A DNA stretch of 64,000 bases from Gymnopus androsaceus JB14. Lineage: Eukaryota > Basidiomycota > Agaricomycetes > Agaricales > Omphalotaceae. The translations under genes were made by a program, and so were the position numbers. Below are positions 46,290 to 59,200 of the stretch, piece by piece; the first letter of the stretch is position 1, and each line of letters opens with the position of its first letter. The notes below the pieces were generated by a model. That model saw only the letters and a list, made by a program, of their open reading frames with translations, was not told the DNA's origin and made no database searches. The stretch is from NCBI GenBank assembly GCA_009733575.1, contig ML769390.1, positions 248,001-312,000 of the forward strand. Reading direction: 5' to 3'.

Positions 46290-47541
46290 ATGATGGAGAG
46301 ACGTGTGCCCAACGAACTTGTAGACTGCATCCTCGACAATCTCTACTTTGATAAAGCTACTCTTCTCAACTGCACGCTAGTCGGAAGAGCCTGGGTTCGC
46401 ACATCGCAGCGTGGCATCTTCCGAGAAATCATTCTCGAGCTGCCTTCATATGGAATGAAAAACTTTGACGAGCTCGTCGATGCTTATCTAAAAACCACTA
46501 GGCATCTGGATATGTTGTTCGCAGAAAAGCCTTATCTGGCATCGTATGTTCGGTCTCTCGAAATTCGGTCTGAAAGTTACAATGCTGCCACACCTGAAGT
46601 GGTATATACTGCTACAGCCAGCCTGGTTCAACGACTCTCTAACGTGAATAATCTATCATTCTTTCGCATCGTTTGGCAGTTACTGCCTCCTTTGCTGCAG
46701 GAGGCCTTGACCGAACTATGCAAGGCTCCTTCGGTAACTCGATTCTCTGCCATTCACTTTAACATCCCCACGTTTGCGGAACTGGTATCTCTCCTCAGTC
46801 GTATGAGGAATTTGAAGGTACTGGGTGTCGACATGCTTTGCAATGATTGGAATATGCCAAATTCTCTCTCAGAGTTGGAGATTGAAGAGGCTAGTCATCC
46901 GCCTCAAAGTATTCAGCTTGATGAAATGCGGGTGTGCAATACACCTCGTTTCATGAAATGGCTCCAGCAAGACTCCTGCCCATTTGGAGTCCGTAATTTA
47001 AAATCATTGGAGATCCGCGGTCTAGATATGGTGAATTTACAGTGGTTTAGCATTAGAGAGTTGTTGGGATATACAGTAACTTCAGGTGTGCTTGCCCCAA
47101 AACTCCTCCCCAATTCATCTTGGTCTTTGAATTAACTATCCATTCACAGCTTTGGGTCTTGCTTTGGCTCTTGCCTGTTTTGTCAACCTATTTACCCTAT
47201 GTCTGTATCGGGCAGACACCGATAGCCCTGTTTCCTGGATCCAATCCCTCTTCAAGCCTCTCCTAATCTCAGAAGGAAATGTACTTCCTCTACAACATTT
47301 GACCATCAGTCTAAACATTATGCATTCTGATCCATTGGACCCTCGTCATTGGGACCCATGGTCTGCAATTGATACGCTGCTTGGGATGCCAGAGTTTGCT
47401 TGGCTTGAAACGGTGGACTTCAAGCTAGCTCCATTTCCAAATTGGCCAGAGGTTCCCGATGGTGTTCGCAAACTGCTCAGTGAGAAGCTCCCTTTTTTGG
47501 AGGGATCGGGGAAGCTGGTAGTACGGATTACAAATGAGTAG
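46290..47541 (+). CDS. F-box-type protein
   Basis: Start at 46290 (MMERRVPNELVDCILDNLYF); the frame is open upstream but without ATG. An F-box-like N-terminus (VPNELVDCILDNL ... LLNCTLVGRAWVRTSQRGIF) would recruit targets to an SCF ubiquitin ligase. The remainder is Leu-rich with irregular LRR-like segments (VSLLSRMRNLKVLGVDML; SLSELEIEEASH; NLKSLEIRGLD). One intron, donor near 47085 and acceptor at 47149, joins it to FVNLFTLCLYRADTDSPVSW. The protein ends LVVRITNE. About 400 aa. Typical of the large, fast-evolving mushroom F-box family; the target cannot be predicted. Confidence 0.75.
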
Positions 47542-47840
47542 ACTGGGCGGGCTCTAGTGACTGAGCATTTTGTATAAAAGTGTCAGAGGTATCTTACTTT
47601 CGGCGGACCAACCTGTTACATAGTGTGGAAGCCCTTTTTTAGTCGATATTAGTGATCAATAGCGTCCATCTTGCGACTCATCTGTCGAGATCGTAGCCGT
47701 TCAATTTGAAGTATGAATCTCCTTGCAGGCGGAGAAGAAATTGATTTGAACGCGTCGCGACGCGTTCGTCAAAAAGCCTGGCAATGCGTGTGAACTAAAA
47801 ATTCTATGAATCGTACCACCGCTATCGGTACTTGTTATTT

Positions 47841-49375
47841 ATGCAGATTCATGCACTCGAATTCTACGCAGGCATAGGCGGCCTTCATCTAGCTCTTAAA
47901 CGAAACCGAAAATTTTCCGCAAGAGTTGTCAGAGCGTTCGATTGGGACCAGAATGCTATTAAAGTGTACGAAGCGAATCACGGGGAGATTGTTACAAAGG
48001 TTCCTAAGCTAACTTCTATTCTACTTTCAGTAGCCACTGAATAAAGTCTACATATGTAGATAGATATCTCAACCCTCTCCGCCTCGTTCTTAGCTTCCTT
48101 CCAAGCAAACCTATGGCTCCTCTCACCAGCTTGTCAACCATACACAGTCTTGAATCCCAATGCCAAAGGATCTCTCGACCCCCGCGCCAAATCATTCTTG
48201 CATCTAATGCAGAATGTGCTACCAGAGCTTGTGGCTAGGAAGGAACAGCCCAAACATTTGCTGATTGAGAATGTAGGTGGATTTGAGGTGAGCGCCGCGG
48301 CGTTGAGCTTTGCAACCATGCTGCAACCTCATCTCATTTCTCATTTCTCCGAATTCGCGAATCGTTAGGCCTCAACAACCCGTCAATTCATCCTCTCTCA
48401 ACTACATTCTCTAGGATACACAACCGCCGAATTCCTTCTTACACCTCTTCAGTTCGGTATTCCAAATTCAAGACTGCGGTATTATCTTCTAGCCAAGGCA
48501 GCTCCGTTCGTTTTTCCTACCTCTATACAGTCTGGAATCACATATCGCTGTATTCCCCCACCCAGTGATTCCGATTCCGATTCCTCCTCTGCCTGGATAG
48601 ACCCTCGCGACTCGGAAACAGCGAATGTTAATGCAATGGAAATCAGTCATTATTTGGACTCTGAAGAGCAAGATGACTCGGCTACATACGCCATCCCAGA
48701 TAGAGTCCTCGAAAAATGGGGCCGACTCTTTGATATCGTGCTTCCGACTGCTAAGCGGAGCTGTTGTTTTACGAGAGGTGGGTGTGATATTTGTTCCTCT
48801 CAGGCTCCTCCGCGCTCATCTTGACTGATAATAATTTACTGTAGGATACACCCAGCTCGTCGAACGCGCTGGCTCGATCCTTCAGACGAATATGGACCTC
48901 GATGTACGTCCTCTTCCCTCCCTCTTCCTTCCTTTTGTCTCCGCCTGCGCCTGTCTGCTGCTGACCTCTCTCATATAACCGTCCACAGACATCCAAAACA
49001 TTCGACTTCTTCTTCGCTGCTCAAGCCGCCGGAGATACAGAAGTAAAAGTAAACGCAGTATCCATCCTTCACCCTCTTCAGCTCCGATACTTCACTCCCT
49101 CCGAGCTGTTGCGGATTTTCCACTTCAATCCACCAAGTACCTATACCAACGCACCTTTACGCATCGATCCCCTCGTCTTGGACTCGAACCCAAGGGTGGA
49201 TGATACTCACCGAAAACCCAACTTCGAGCCCTTCATCTGGCCTCCCAACTCAGGCATCTCAACGAAAACAAAATACCGCCTCATCGGAAACAGCGTAAAC
49301 GTTCATGTGGTTACGCAGTTGATTGATTTTTTGTTTCATGGGGATGTGTGTGGATCTGAGTTGGAACTTTTCTGA
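47841..49375 (+). CDS. DNMT2-type (cytosine-5) methyltransferase, likely tRNA-Asp C38
   Basis: Start MQIHALEFYAGIGGLHLALK, the SAM-binding motif I. Then VVRAFDWDQNAIKVYEANHG, the motif IV region LSPACQPYTVLNP with the catalytic Cys, and PKHLLIENVGGFE (motif VI, ENV). Downstream are TRQFILSQLHSLGYTTAEFL, QFGIPNSRLRYYLLAKA and CFTRGYTQLVERAGSILQTN, diagnostic of Dnmt2/TRDMT1. The end is LRIFHFNPP ... KYRLIGNSVNVHVVTQLIDF LF, motifs IX-X. Six or so exons. The residue before the catalytic Cys is Ala where Pro is usual (SPPCQP). Substrate tRNA is inferred from the family. Confidence 0.9.
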
Positions 49376-49851
49376 GTAGATTTTCAACATCAGGAGATAA
49401 GTAGGAACAGTACTAAGAGAATAGTTAATAGCTATTCTTCAACCGTTTTTTTACCTACAGCTGACTATTATTTGAACGACCACTCTTCACAAATCCCTCT
49501 TTGGTGAACATGTCTCTGGGGTGGGGTCTGCCCAAATCGTTCCGTCGAGGAAACCGCAGAACACAACATCTCGCTGGCTTTGGCTTTGGAGCATTCAATC
49601 CTTATGCTGTCTACAGATAATTTGAAGGTTTGAAGAATGCTTTTGTAAACTTCGAGAATCTGTTTCGTGCGCATGGTCAACACTGCAGGGCGACTGCAGA
49701 GTGAGGAAGTTGTTCTGCTACTCCCCCGTCAGTACAATAATCATGCCAGCAATTTTTACACTTGCGTTGGCTTGATGTTCTGTACAATATATGACTCATT
49801 TTCTCGACATAAATTGATACTTTGTGAATTGTAAAAATGGGTCAAGCACAT
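49376..49851. other. Convergent intergenic stretch
   Basis: 476 bp between the 3' ends of DNMT2 and the ketoacyl reductase. A minus-strand frame of 68 codons from an ATG at 49674 has no motif and is not called. Confidence 0.35.
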
Positions 49852-51193
49852 CTATTGCGCCTTGGATTCCCTCTCCAACTTTTTCAAAGCACGTTTGCGA
49901 ATGTCCTTATGCAGCGCATGTGTATAGCTTATGAACAAGCCAGGAGAATTGATCACAGTGATCAGATAGTCTAAGAGTGCATGCGACCAGTAGGGTGTCG
50001 AAGTGTTGGGTCGTCCACTCCAGGCTGCACCGCAAGGGATCCCGATCTTCGACAACACCGAACGAACATATGGGCCGGGCTTGGGAATCAAGACTGAAGC
50101 CTTGCGAATCTTGGACAGCTTCGAGACCTAATTACAAGATCAAAATGGGAATCGATAGACGCGGCGGTAGTGTACATACCACAAAGTACGTGTTGATGTG
50201 TTCAACAGTGATACCATGATGTCGAACCTCTTCTGCAAGTGCACTCGTAAAGGTTGCAATGAATGCTTTGGTTCCTGAATAGGTGGCCAGCATAGGAGAT
50301 GGAATTGCTCCTGCGAAGGACCCAATGTTCAGAATGAGCCCTCGTTTTCTGGAATCATATGTGAGGCAAGCTATTAGACATACAGAATAGACAACACACC
50401 TCTGAATCATCCCAGGCAGAACAGCATACGTGACGCGTAAAGTAGCGTTGACGTTGATAGAGATAATATCAGATATCTCCTCTTTGGGAGTATCGACGAG
50501 ATAGGCGGGCATTGCGTGCGATTTACCAACGTTATTTACTGTCCTTACTCGTCAAAAGCTGTAAACGCAGACTGGTGAATAAGAGCAACTAACCTAGGAC
50601 TCCAATATCAAGTCCTTGGAGCTTGGCACTAAGAGCTTCGTAAGCTGCCTCGTCGCATTTCGCAAAGTCGATTGAGGCAGTTTTGGTTGATACAGAGTAT
50701 TTGGTAGCTTGGATTAGAGGTCAGTACAGCTCAAACCTAACACCAAGACACGCACCAATTTCAGTTGCAGTAGCGTTGAGCAATTCAATGTTCCTGGCGA
50801 CTAGGAAAACGTTGAATCCTGCTTTGGCGAGCTGGAACGCGAATTCCTTTCCAATACCGTCGGAAGCTCCTGTTACAATGGCCCAAGCTCCCTTCTTTGC
50901 ACCATACCGGTTGAGCTAATGAAAGGTTGAGCGTCATGGAAATTCAAGGAGTACTTGGTATCTCACACTGTGACCAGGTAGAAGGAAAATTTGTAGGAAA
51001 ACCGAGAGGGTCCTATAGCAATACCTTGCGCTGCCCACTGTGCCCAGAGCCAAAAGCAAAGATGCCATGAGGGGATACGCGTTTACTGAATAATTTCGAA
51101 TCAAAATTACTGTTCAAGAAGGAGAATGGCCAACCCACCAAGCTGAACGCTTGAATTTACAAATGTCTGAGCATAGTCCATGATGAAGTCCAT
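49852..51193 (-). CDS. IFA38: Very-long-chain 3-oxoacyl-CoA reductase (KAR)
   Basis: ER-membrane SDR enzyme reducing 3-ketoacyl-CoA in the fatty acid elongation cycle with NADPH. Start [18 protein letters not shown] at 51193; intron; then [20 protein letters not shown], a membrane segment, and [40 protein letters not shown] (Rossmann TGxxxGIG). Next are [45 protein letters not shown] (catalytic Ser, Tyr-x3-Lys) and [29 protein letters not shown]. The end is basic ([19 protein letters not shown]), suitable for ER retention. Six or so exons; full length. Confidence 0.92.
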
Positions 51194-51824
51194 GATGAAC
51201 CAATGTAGCGTGCCTGTACCGTGCTAAAATTTTTGGGATCAAAAAGCCGGCGAGCACAAGATCAGGCCCGGTGGATGCCTGCAAATTTCCGTTTTCAGAC
51301 ACCCTCGAACCGATTTTCGTTCCAACTCCAACAAATGGTGAGATGCATTGGGAGAGCTGGCTTCCCTTACAGTACAATCAACTCAAAAAATAATATCTGT
51401 GAAAACGGAAATTTCCCAGGGTATACCTACTTCATCATATCCGTGAATACCCCTCGGCTGACTTCTTCAGAGCTTCAAAATATACAAAATGTACAAAGAT
51501 GGTCTAGGGCCCAGCGACCATTTTCCAATATTAATTCTAACCATGGTCTCGAGCTCTTTCGCCCACTGTCCAACCAGGACGGACTCTGGCGGAAAAAAGT
51601 TTGGCGGATGAGGGTTTTTACGCTTTCTTCACTGTATACTTCAATGGACCGTGTCCTTCGCGTTGCAGAACTAGAATGGGCGGGACCATGGCGGAATCGG
51701 CCTGGAATAGATCAATTTCAAATCAAAAGCACCTTCCTCGCTCTCCGACCCACATACGCCACAGTAGGTATTGCAATGGTATAAATATTCCCCGCATTTC
51801 TCAAACCTTACACTACCATCCATA
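51194..51824. other. Divergent intergenic stretch with long open frame
   Basis: Holds the promoters of IFA38 (minus) and the dioxygenase (plus). A plus-strand frame of 187 codons (51221-51784) begins at GTG, has an internal ATG (MPANFRF) and no recognised motif; not called as a gene. Confidence 0.4.
51780..51787 (+). promoter_or_regulatory. TATA box of the dioxygenase gene
   Basis: TATAAATA lies 38 bp before the ATG at 51825. The short leader is plausible for a regulated secreted enzyme. Confidence 0.55.
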
Positions 51825-53148
51825 ATGGGTTTCCATCGCCTCGCCTCTCTCGCCGCGCTTGTTTCAATCATTCACTTGGCTAGTGCCCATAGTACGCCAA
51901 CCACAGCGGAGGAAATCGAAACCCAGAGAGCCCTACAGGCTGCCGCCTACTATGTATGTTCTTCGACTTCTGCGATGTTCCAGGGTGGTTCTTTCTGATC
52001 CTCTTCCTCTTCAGTGTGCACCGGCTGTAGCGGAACTCACTGCTGCCCGTAAGCGAGCATGGAGCCAACGAGTGCTTGCCACTGGTCAACCCAGCATTCT
52101 TGAGGGCGAGGATCTCTTCTCACAGGAAACCCTTGATGCCTCACCAAACAAGCAAGTCATGGAGTGTTCCCCAGTTGAAGATGGCGCGCATGTAAGCAAC
52201 AACACCTGTGTCCTAAGTATATAACAGTCTATTGCCCTAGTTTATCTTTACTGACAACTCCCCAGCTCCCGTTGTTACCGAAGGACCATACTATCACTTG
52301 GCTGGCCACCCGATTCGTCAAAACATTGCTGAATATCAGATAGGTTTGCTCACTTACCTTGATATCGGCGTCATCGACGTGAACACTTGCAAACCTATTC
52401 CCAATGTCCTTGTCGACATCTGGCACGCCAACTCCACCGGTCATTACGCCGGGCATCCTGAACCATCGATCGAGCTTAAAGACGAAAAACCTCAAGTAGG
52501 AGGTAAACGCAACGGTCTTCTTTCCGCGTTTCCTCGAACAAAGCCACAGGAGACCTGGCTCCGTGGTGCTTGGCCTACGAATGGAAATGGTGTCGCACAG
52601 TTCACCAGTGAGTAATTTATTTTTGCTTCTGTGACCAAAACTCATCATGTATCAGCCATCTTTCCCGGATATTACACTGGACGAGCGACGCACATCCACA
52701 CAAAAGTCTTCACTGACTGGAAACCGCTTGAAAATGGTACCTTTCAGGCTGGAAATCTAGCACACGTTGGTCAATTCTTCTTCGACGATGATATTAATTT
52801 GCAAGTCGACAAGGTATGCGGGAAGTTTAGCATTTTTGAAGCTTGAGGTCTCTGAATATGTTCGATTCATAGATGTATCCTTATGTCGAGAATCCCATTC
52901 GCGACATGGTTGGTCGCACTCGAAACTGGAGGGACTCGTTAAACATCTTTGAGGACTCGCACGGTCCCGAGGGCAAATACAATCCCGTTTTCAAGATGGA
53001 AATGCTAGGTGGGGTCATTAACCAGGGCTTTGCTGGTTTCATAACTATGGTCAGTCAAGAAATGTTATTATCAAGCACTAGCTCACCTTTCATTCATGTT
53101 CAGGGCATCAACGCTACTAATTCGCTTGACAACTGGTGGAAAGGTTAA
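51825..53148 (+). CDS. Secreted intradiol ring-cleavage dioxygenase
   Basis: Fe(III) enzyme of the protocatechuate/catechol 1,2-dioxygenase fold, fungal extracellular type. Signal peptide MGFHRLASLAALVSIIHLAS (cut after ASA). The propeptide-like region is followed by APVVTEGPYYHLAGHPIRQN, with the first candidate Tyr ligand. Then come PIPNVLVDIWHANSTGHYAG (second Tyr) and FPGYYTGRATHIHTKVF, giving the Tyr and paired His ligands. The end is VINQGFAGFITM then GINATNSLDNWWKG. About six exons. Likely acts outside the cell on catechols or hydroxyquinols from lignin or phenolics; the exact substrate is unknown. Confidence 0.9.
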
Positions 53149-53466
53149 GATTTTTGTATGAGATACCTGATACTGTATTCCGAAGGTGTTGTCTAACCAA
53201 GTTGAAATTAAAAGTCCTTACCAGAAACGCGAATGAGAGATCACCAAATCACGTCCGATTTCTTCCTTCACCGTCTCTGAGCGCATCCTGACGTACGAGT
53301 CAGGAAAGACGACTGGCAAGGTTCTCTATCTCTAAGATGCGGTTGATCGGAAAATCGGTTTAGCGAACGCACCTTTATATATATATATGCCTAAGACTTG
53401 ATTTTTCCCAGCACCCTGGCTTGTCTTGTCTCGCTCTTTCATCTTAAATTTTGCGTACACATCGCG
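53149..53466. other. Intergenic with decarboxylase promoter
   Basis: 318 bp. A (TA)n TATA-like run at 53375-53388 lies about 80 bp before the next ATG. Confidence 0.4.
53375..53388 (+). promoter_or_regulatory. TATA-like element of the decarboxylase gene
   Basis: Uninterrupted alternating T/A run 79 bp before the ATG at 53467. Confidence 0.4.
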
Positions 53467-55677
53467 ATGGATATTGAACAGTGAGTATTTTTCCCTACTA
53501 GTAGCTCAGTAGTCTGATTGTCCTTCGATTAGGTTTAGAAAGGCCGGGTAGTACTCAGATCTCAAATCCAACATATCTACCAGTCTGATGTTAACCTATG
53601 TATATAGGTATCAAGCAATAGATCGCATTTGCGACTATTACTACGCCTTGGAACAATCAAAAGTCACAGTTCTTCCTGATGTTGAGCCCGGCTATCTACG
53701 TCCTTTACTTCCGGGTGAGTGTGCAGCAAACAGGTAATTTTACACACAGTGTTTCATTCTGCTTCTTTGTAGCTTCCGCACCCGAAAGCGGAGAGGATTT
53801 CTCGCAGATCGCAGACGATTACCAGGTTGGGTTTCCATATGTAAGAATCGATCCCAATTGACCTTGCTTCATATTAGAAATTTATTGTACCAGGTTGAGT
53901 TTTCATGAATAAAAGAATTGATTCCAATTTCTCACCGTTCAAACGGACGTCCAGGATATACCCATTGGCAGCACCCTGCTTTCCTGGCTTACTTCCCTGC
54001 AGTGAGTCGATGTCAGCACCTTTGCGATATGTCTAAGAGTTAACATGATGTCCGCCAGGGATTCAGCTTTGAAGGCGTTCTGGGTGATCTGTATGCAAGT
54101 AGTGTCAGCAACCCCGGTTTTAATGTCTGTATCTTCCGCTCTGTTCTGCTTAAAGGGAAAGATCTGATGTCTGAGCAGTGGTTAGCAAGTCCATCTTGCA
54201 CTGAGCTGGAATCCATTGTTTTCGATTGGGCCTCGCAAATGCTCGGTTTAAGCCCTTCTTTCCTCAATTCTTCAGGTGTAGGGGGCGGTTGCTTCCAGGT
54301 ATGTAGAGGATCGTTAGCAGGAATACCAGCGTTCTCTTACAAGGAGATACTACAGAATACGGCGTCTGAAGCTGCTCTAGTCGCTATCATAGCCGCCCGC
54401 TCTGCATACGTTGCTGCTTATCCTGACGCGAAGTTGGAGGATATGAGAATCTATACTACTACACAAACACACTCCCTCGGTTTAAAGGCTGGAGTGATTC
54501 TCGGGCTAACGGTTCGCGCTTTACAAGTCACCCGAGAAGATAATTTCTCTCTGAGAGGAGAGACCTTACGAGCTGCTCTCGAGGAAGACAAGAAAATGGG
54601 CCTACATCCCTTTATTCTGGGCAAGTATTGTTCATTCGGGTCCCTAATGCGTAGATTGACTTGTTTCTGTCCTAGTTGCAACAATTGGCACGACATCTTC
54701 TGGTGCAATAGATAATATTGCTGAAATCAAGACAGTTGGTATGTCTGTGTATGTCCGATTCAGGCAACCTTGGCTGAGACGGTCATTAAGTCAAGGACCA
54801 CTCAGAAATCAAAATACATGTCGATGCAGCTTGGGCCGGGATGGCCCTGGTGTGCCCCGAGTTCCGAGAGATGTGTTATTTGAAGGAAATCAATGAGATT
54901 GCAGACTCTTTCTGCACGAACTTCCATAAAGTATGAGCTTCACTATCAAGCCAGGATTATCCTTACGTGTCTTCAAGTGGGGATTAACCAATTTTGACGC
55001 TGCCCCTATGTGGGTCAGAGATCGGAAGTATCTAATCGACGCCTTGGATATTACTCCTCCCTTCCTGCGTACAGCGCAAGGAGATGCCGGTAAGTAATCA
55101 TCCTTAGACTACGAGCTTGTCCACAGCTCAAGTATTTTCATCTCACAGGAACTGTAATTGACTATCGCAACTGGCATTTGGGCCTAGGACGTCGCTTCCG
55201 CTCCGTCAAATTATGGTTTGTACTACGTGGATACGGTGTTGAAGGCTTCCAGAAACACATACGAAAGGTTTGTGGTCTATATGCTTTGACCATAATTTAA
55301 TGACATGTTCCTGCTAGGCCGTAGACTTTAACAAAATATTTGTCGATCTTGTGTCGTCTTCGGATTTGCTTTCGCTTTGTGCGCCCCCTTCCCTCTCTCT
55401 GTCGGTCTTCCGCGTAAACCCCAAACCGGCTACGCCTGATCAATCTTCCCTTCCGGAAGAGACATTGAATGATCTTAACAAATTATTTTATGGAAGAATC
55501 AGCTCTAGAAAGGATATTATACTGACCCAAACTGTTCTAAACGGGCAGTTCTGTATCAGGTTGGCTATTGGGTCAAGTCGCACACAGGAAGCACATATTC
55601 GGGAGGCATTTGAGCTCATCACTCAGGAAGCAAAGTTGGCCTATGAAGCCTGGGCGCAACCTCAAATTGGAGCATGA
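53467..55677 (+). CDS. PLP-dependent aromatic L-amino acid decarboxylase
   Basis: Group II decarboxylase (DOPA/tyrosine/tryptophan decarboxylase family) giving amines such as tyramine or tryptamine. Spliced N-terminus [29 protein letters not shown] uses a 15-nt exon at 53533-53547. Then [123 protein letters not shown] and [19 protein letters not shown]. In the last motif the HK Lys binds PLP, and HKW is completed across an intron. The end is [26 protein letters not shown] replaces the usual GTASE phosphate-binding wording. About twelve exons; full length (about 500 aa). Substrate unknown. Confidence 0.9.
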
Positions 55678-56232
55678 CTTGGGGATATATAGAACTACTG
55701 CCATTGCATTAAGCCACATGGTCCGTATGTACAGCTTTGGCCTCCGAATCCGGCAGATATGTCACTACCGGTCGAACCGTGGAACAGTCCTGATGAATAT
55801 ATCATCATCGAATACAATCCCTGAGATATTCTACATCAATGTAGATCTATTCCCCACTCCCGTATGATCTTGAGGAGCAGATGGTACATCGCCACGGTCA
55901 AACATAAATGTACGATATCTTATGGAATGATGTTAAGCAGATGGAACTAAGCATGAATAGTATTTCTCACATTCTATCCAAACGCCGACGTTCTTCTGAG
56001 GAAACGGAGGGTCTGGTCGTTCTGAGAACGCGCCGTATGTGATCCTGGGTGATTTCCCGCTGCAGAATATGGTCTGAGTGAGGAACAAAGTTACAGACCA
56101 ATACCACAAATCACAAACCTTTTGTGCAACTGTGTTTGCTTTTTCATTTGACTGTTCTTGCTTGGGTCGACTTGTAGATTGTATCTGTTGAAGCTATCGA
56201 GATACGGTTAATAAAAAAGGTCTAATGGTCGC
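55678..56232. other. Convergent intergenic stretch
   Basis: 555 bp between the decarboxylase and PEX1 3' ends; no gene seen. Confidence 0.4.
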
Positions 56233-59200
56233 TTAAGCGGCACTAACTCTTTTTTGCAGTGCCGATTCCTCAGCTTTGCTTTTGATTGTCCGTGACTGAC
56301 CACCGACAGTCGTGTAGCGTATAGGCCGTTCTTTCTCTTTGGGGATAGTGCCATTGTCCAGAGAAGAGGACGCGATCGAAGCATTGACAACTTCAAGATG
56401 AGCGTTGTATATGAGAGCTTGCAAATCAGCACCCGAAAATCCCTCGGTGGCTTCCGCGACCTCCTCAAGATCAACTGAGGCGGCGAGGGTAACCTTGCGA
56501 CTAACCGCCTCCAAGATCTATATAAAATGGTTGAGCAGGCGAAACAAAATTTGTCCTGAAGAAGCGTACATCCTTCCGTTCATCTGCATCAGGCATGTTG
56601 CAGAGGAGTGATTTGTCCAGTCGACCTGGCCGAAGAAGAGCTGAATCGATCAAGTCTGGTCGACTAGTATGTTGTCAGAATTATCACCTGTTTGTACGTC
56701 TCCATACGCACCTAGTAGCAGCGAGGACATAAACACCATCCAATCCTTCTGCTCCATCCATCTGCGTTAACATCTGATTCACTACTCGATCTGTGACACC
56801 GGTACTGTCATGACCTCTCTTGGGAGCAATGGAATCGAATTCATCGAAAAAAAGTACGCATGGCTTCGCGGAACTAGCACGTTCAAAAATATCCCTCACC
56901 TATAATCAAACGTCGAGTCAAAAGAATGTTCAAGTCGAGTCATTTAGCTCACAGTCTGCTCGCTAGCACCAATGTACTTGTTCAAAATCTCTGGACCTTT
57001 GACACCGATGAAGTTGAGACCGCACTCTTTGGCGACGGCCGATGCGAGGAGAGTCTTCCCACATCCGGGGTAACCAAAAAGGAGAAGTCTGCTCAAAATA
57101 TTGTTAAAAATCGGCAGAAACGGCGTGTTGTTCATCTGTACGAACCCTGAGCGAAGCCGCAATGGAGATTGAGCGAATATAGGCCCATATTTCGTGGGCC
57201 ATTCGAGAGTTTCGCGAAGGATACGTCGCGTTTCATGTAAACCTGTCAATAACTGAGCCACTAGAACCCTCACAAATGGTCGACTTACCACCGATATCGA
57301 CCCACGAAACATCAGATTTTTCTAATTTAATATCTCTCAAGGAAAGAGGAACAAAATCGGCTCGAGCAGCTTCGAAATCTGCCATACTAAGAACGGGCTT
57401 TAATATATTTCAGGGATGAAGTCGTGGCGATTAAGAGCAATTACGAACCTTCTTATTCTCTTTCGCCATTCTCATCGAGACCTGGTGCACGGCTCGAGAT
57501 GCCAAATCCTGCAAATCTGTTGCGCAGTAGCCTTCCGTTTGGGTGGCTAGGTAGGTGAAATTTATCGGCGATTCCGATGATTGGCTAAGGCCATTCGCCG
57601 CATTTAGGCGGTCCTGTACAATCTTGGAAAGGATCTAAAGGAAACGTCTTAAACACGGTGCAAGGAGATGACGAGGAACCCTACATCTCTTCGTGCATCC
57701 TTGTTTGGTGGGGTCACATTGACCACTTCCTCAAAAATGTGAGCGGAGCCGATCAAAGGGTGAAGAGCAGCAGAAGACGGTGCAGTAGCCAGTAGAATTA
57801 TTCCACGACAGTTCATCGGAGCGGATCTCGCTGATGGGGAAAACATTGAAAGGAAAATTTCTGTGATATGGCGTGTTCTGAATGAATCGGATTGCTGTAA
57901 GGTATAAATGAAGGCGCAATTTGGCAAGCATAATATACAGCATACCTCCGATTCAGTGCCCAGCAGCTCATGGAGATTGTCCAATATCAGAACGGTTGGT
58001 TTATGCCATATCGCGGTCTCTAGCCAATACTTGAATAGCGCTTTTATGACGGGCACGGGTTTGTCGGCGTAAGGCGAAATATCAACATAGTGAATGTCTT
58101 CGCGAAGCTCATGAATAAATTCATCGATTGACGAAAACATAATCAGCTAACGTACATGTGTAAGTCTTGGAATCTTCTTGTAGAGTTCTCGCCACCGTTT
58201 TGACGATAGATGTTTTGCCCAATCCAGCACGTCCAGTAAGAAGAAGGGATGAAACTAGTTCATGTCAGTAGTGGGTCACAGCTGATACAGCAATACCTAC
58301 CTCCTCGCACAGATACCTTGGTGCTGTGGATGGCTATTTTCCTCACACAGAAATCTATACAACGCTTGAGAATATCACCCACTCCCGCAAGGAATTCGAT
58401 TGATCTAAATGCGCAGATAAGTTGCACGGTTTTTCAGAAGAAGAAGAAACTTTACTCTGGCAGTGGCGTAATAGTTTCGGTGGCACTTTTGTCAGAAATT
58501 GTGAGGATTTTATCGGAATTATCCGCAACTATTCTAAGGGGCATCTAAGTTGTGAATGACGGACGATGCGGGCTGTATATACCTGATGAGATCCCAGTGC
58601 TCCACTCCCGATGGAAGGACAGGAAATAGAACATGTGCATCGACTAAATCATCTCTTCCACAGATATAGACGACATCAGCTTTGTCTGAATCTTTACCAG
58701 TTTGTTGGTCCTTTTCACCAGGATTCAAGACTCTAGTCTCAGGGACTGAATCGGTGCTTTGCAAAGTGGACGCCTCGGGGTTCACAGGAGGTTCAAGACG
58801 TTTGAGAGACACCTTGTAATAGGTCTTGTTGTTCGTTGCCGTAGTTGTCGAATATATTCGAGCAAGAGCCGAGAACGACACGTAACCAACCACTTCGGGA
58901 CCACTATACGAGACTAAAGATTTGGACAGGATGTGAGCTGGAAGCACTCTAACAATCTGCGAGGAGAGTGGCGCAGTTGGCTTGGGTGCAACAGCATCAG
59001 CCGCTCCATTCGCTACAGCTGTACGGGCCTGCTTATTGGAATGCAGTTTAGGTGATATTGAGACCTCGGTATTGGTACTGAGAAGAAGGGCATCGTTTTT
59101 AGCTTGAGGATCGATGGATACTGAACCAAAACCATGAGAATGTGTAAAAACGATCGTAAAGGGTCTCAAATACATGCCTATCTTTAGACGAACGCGTGTC

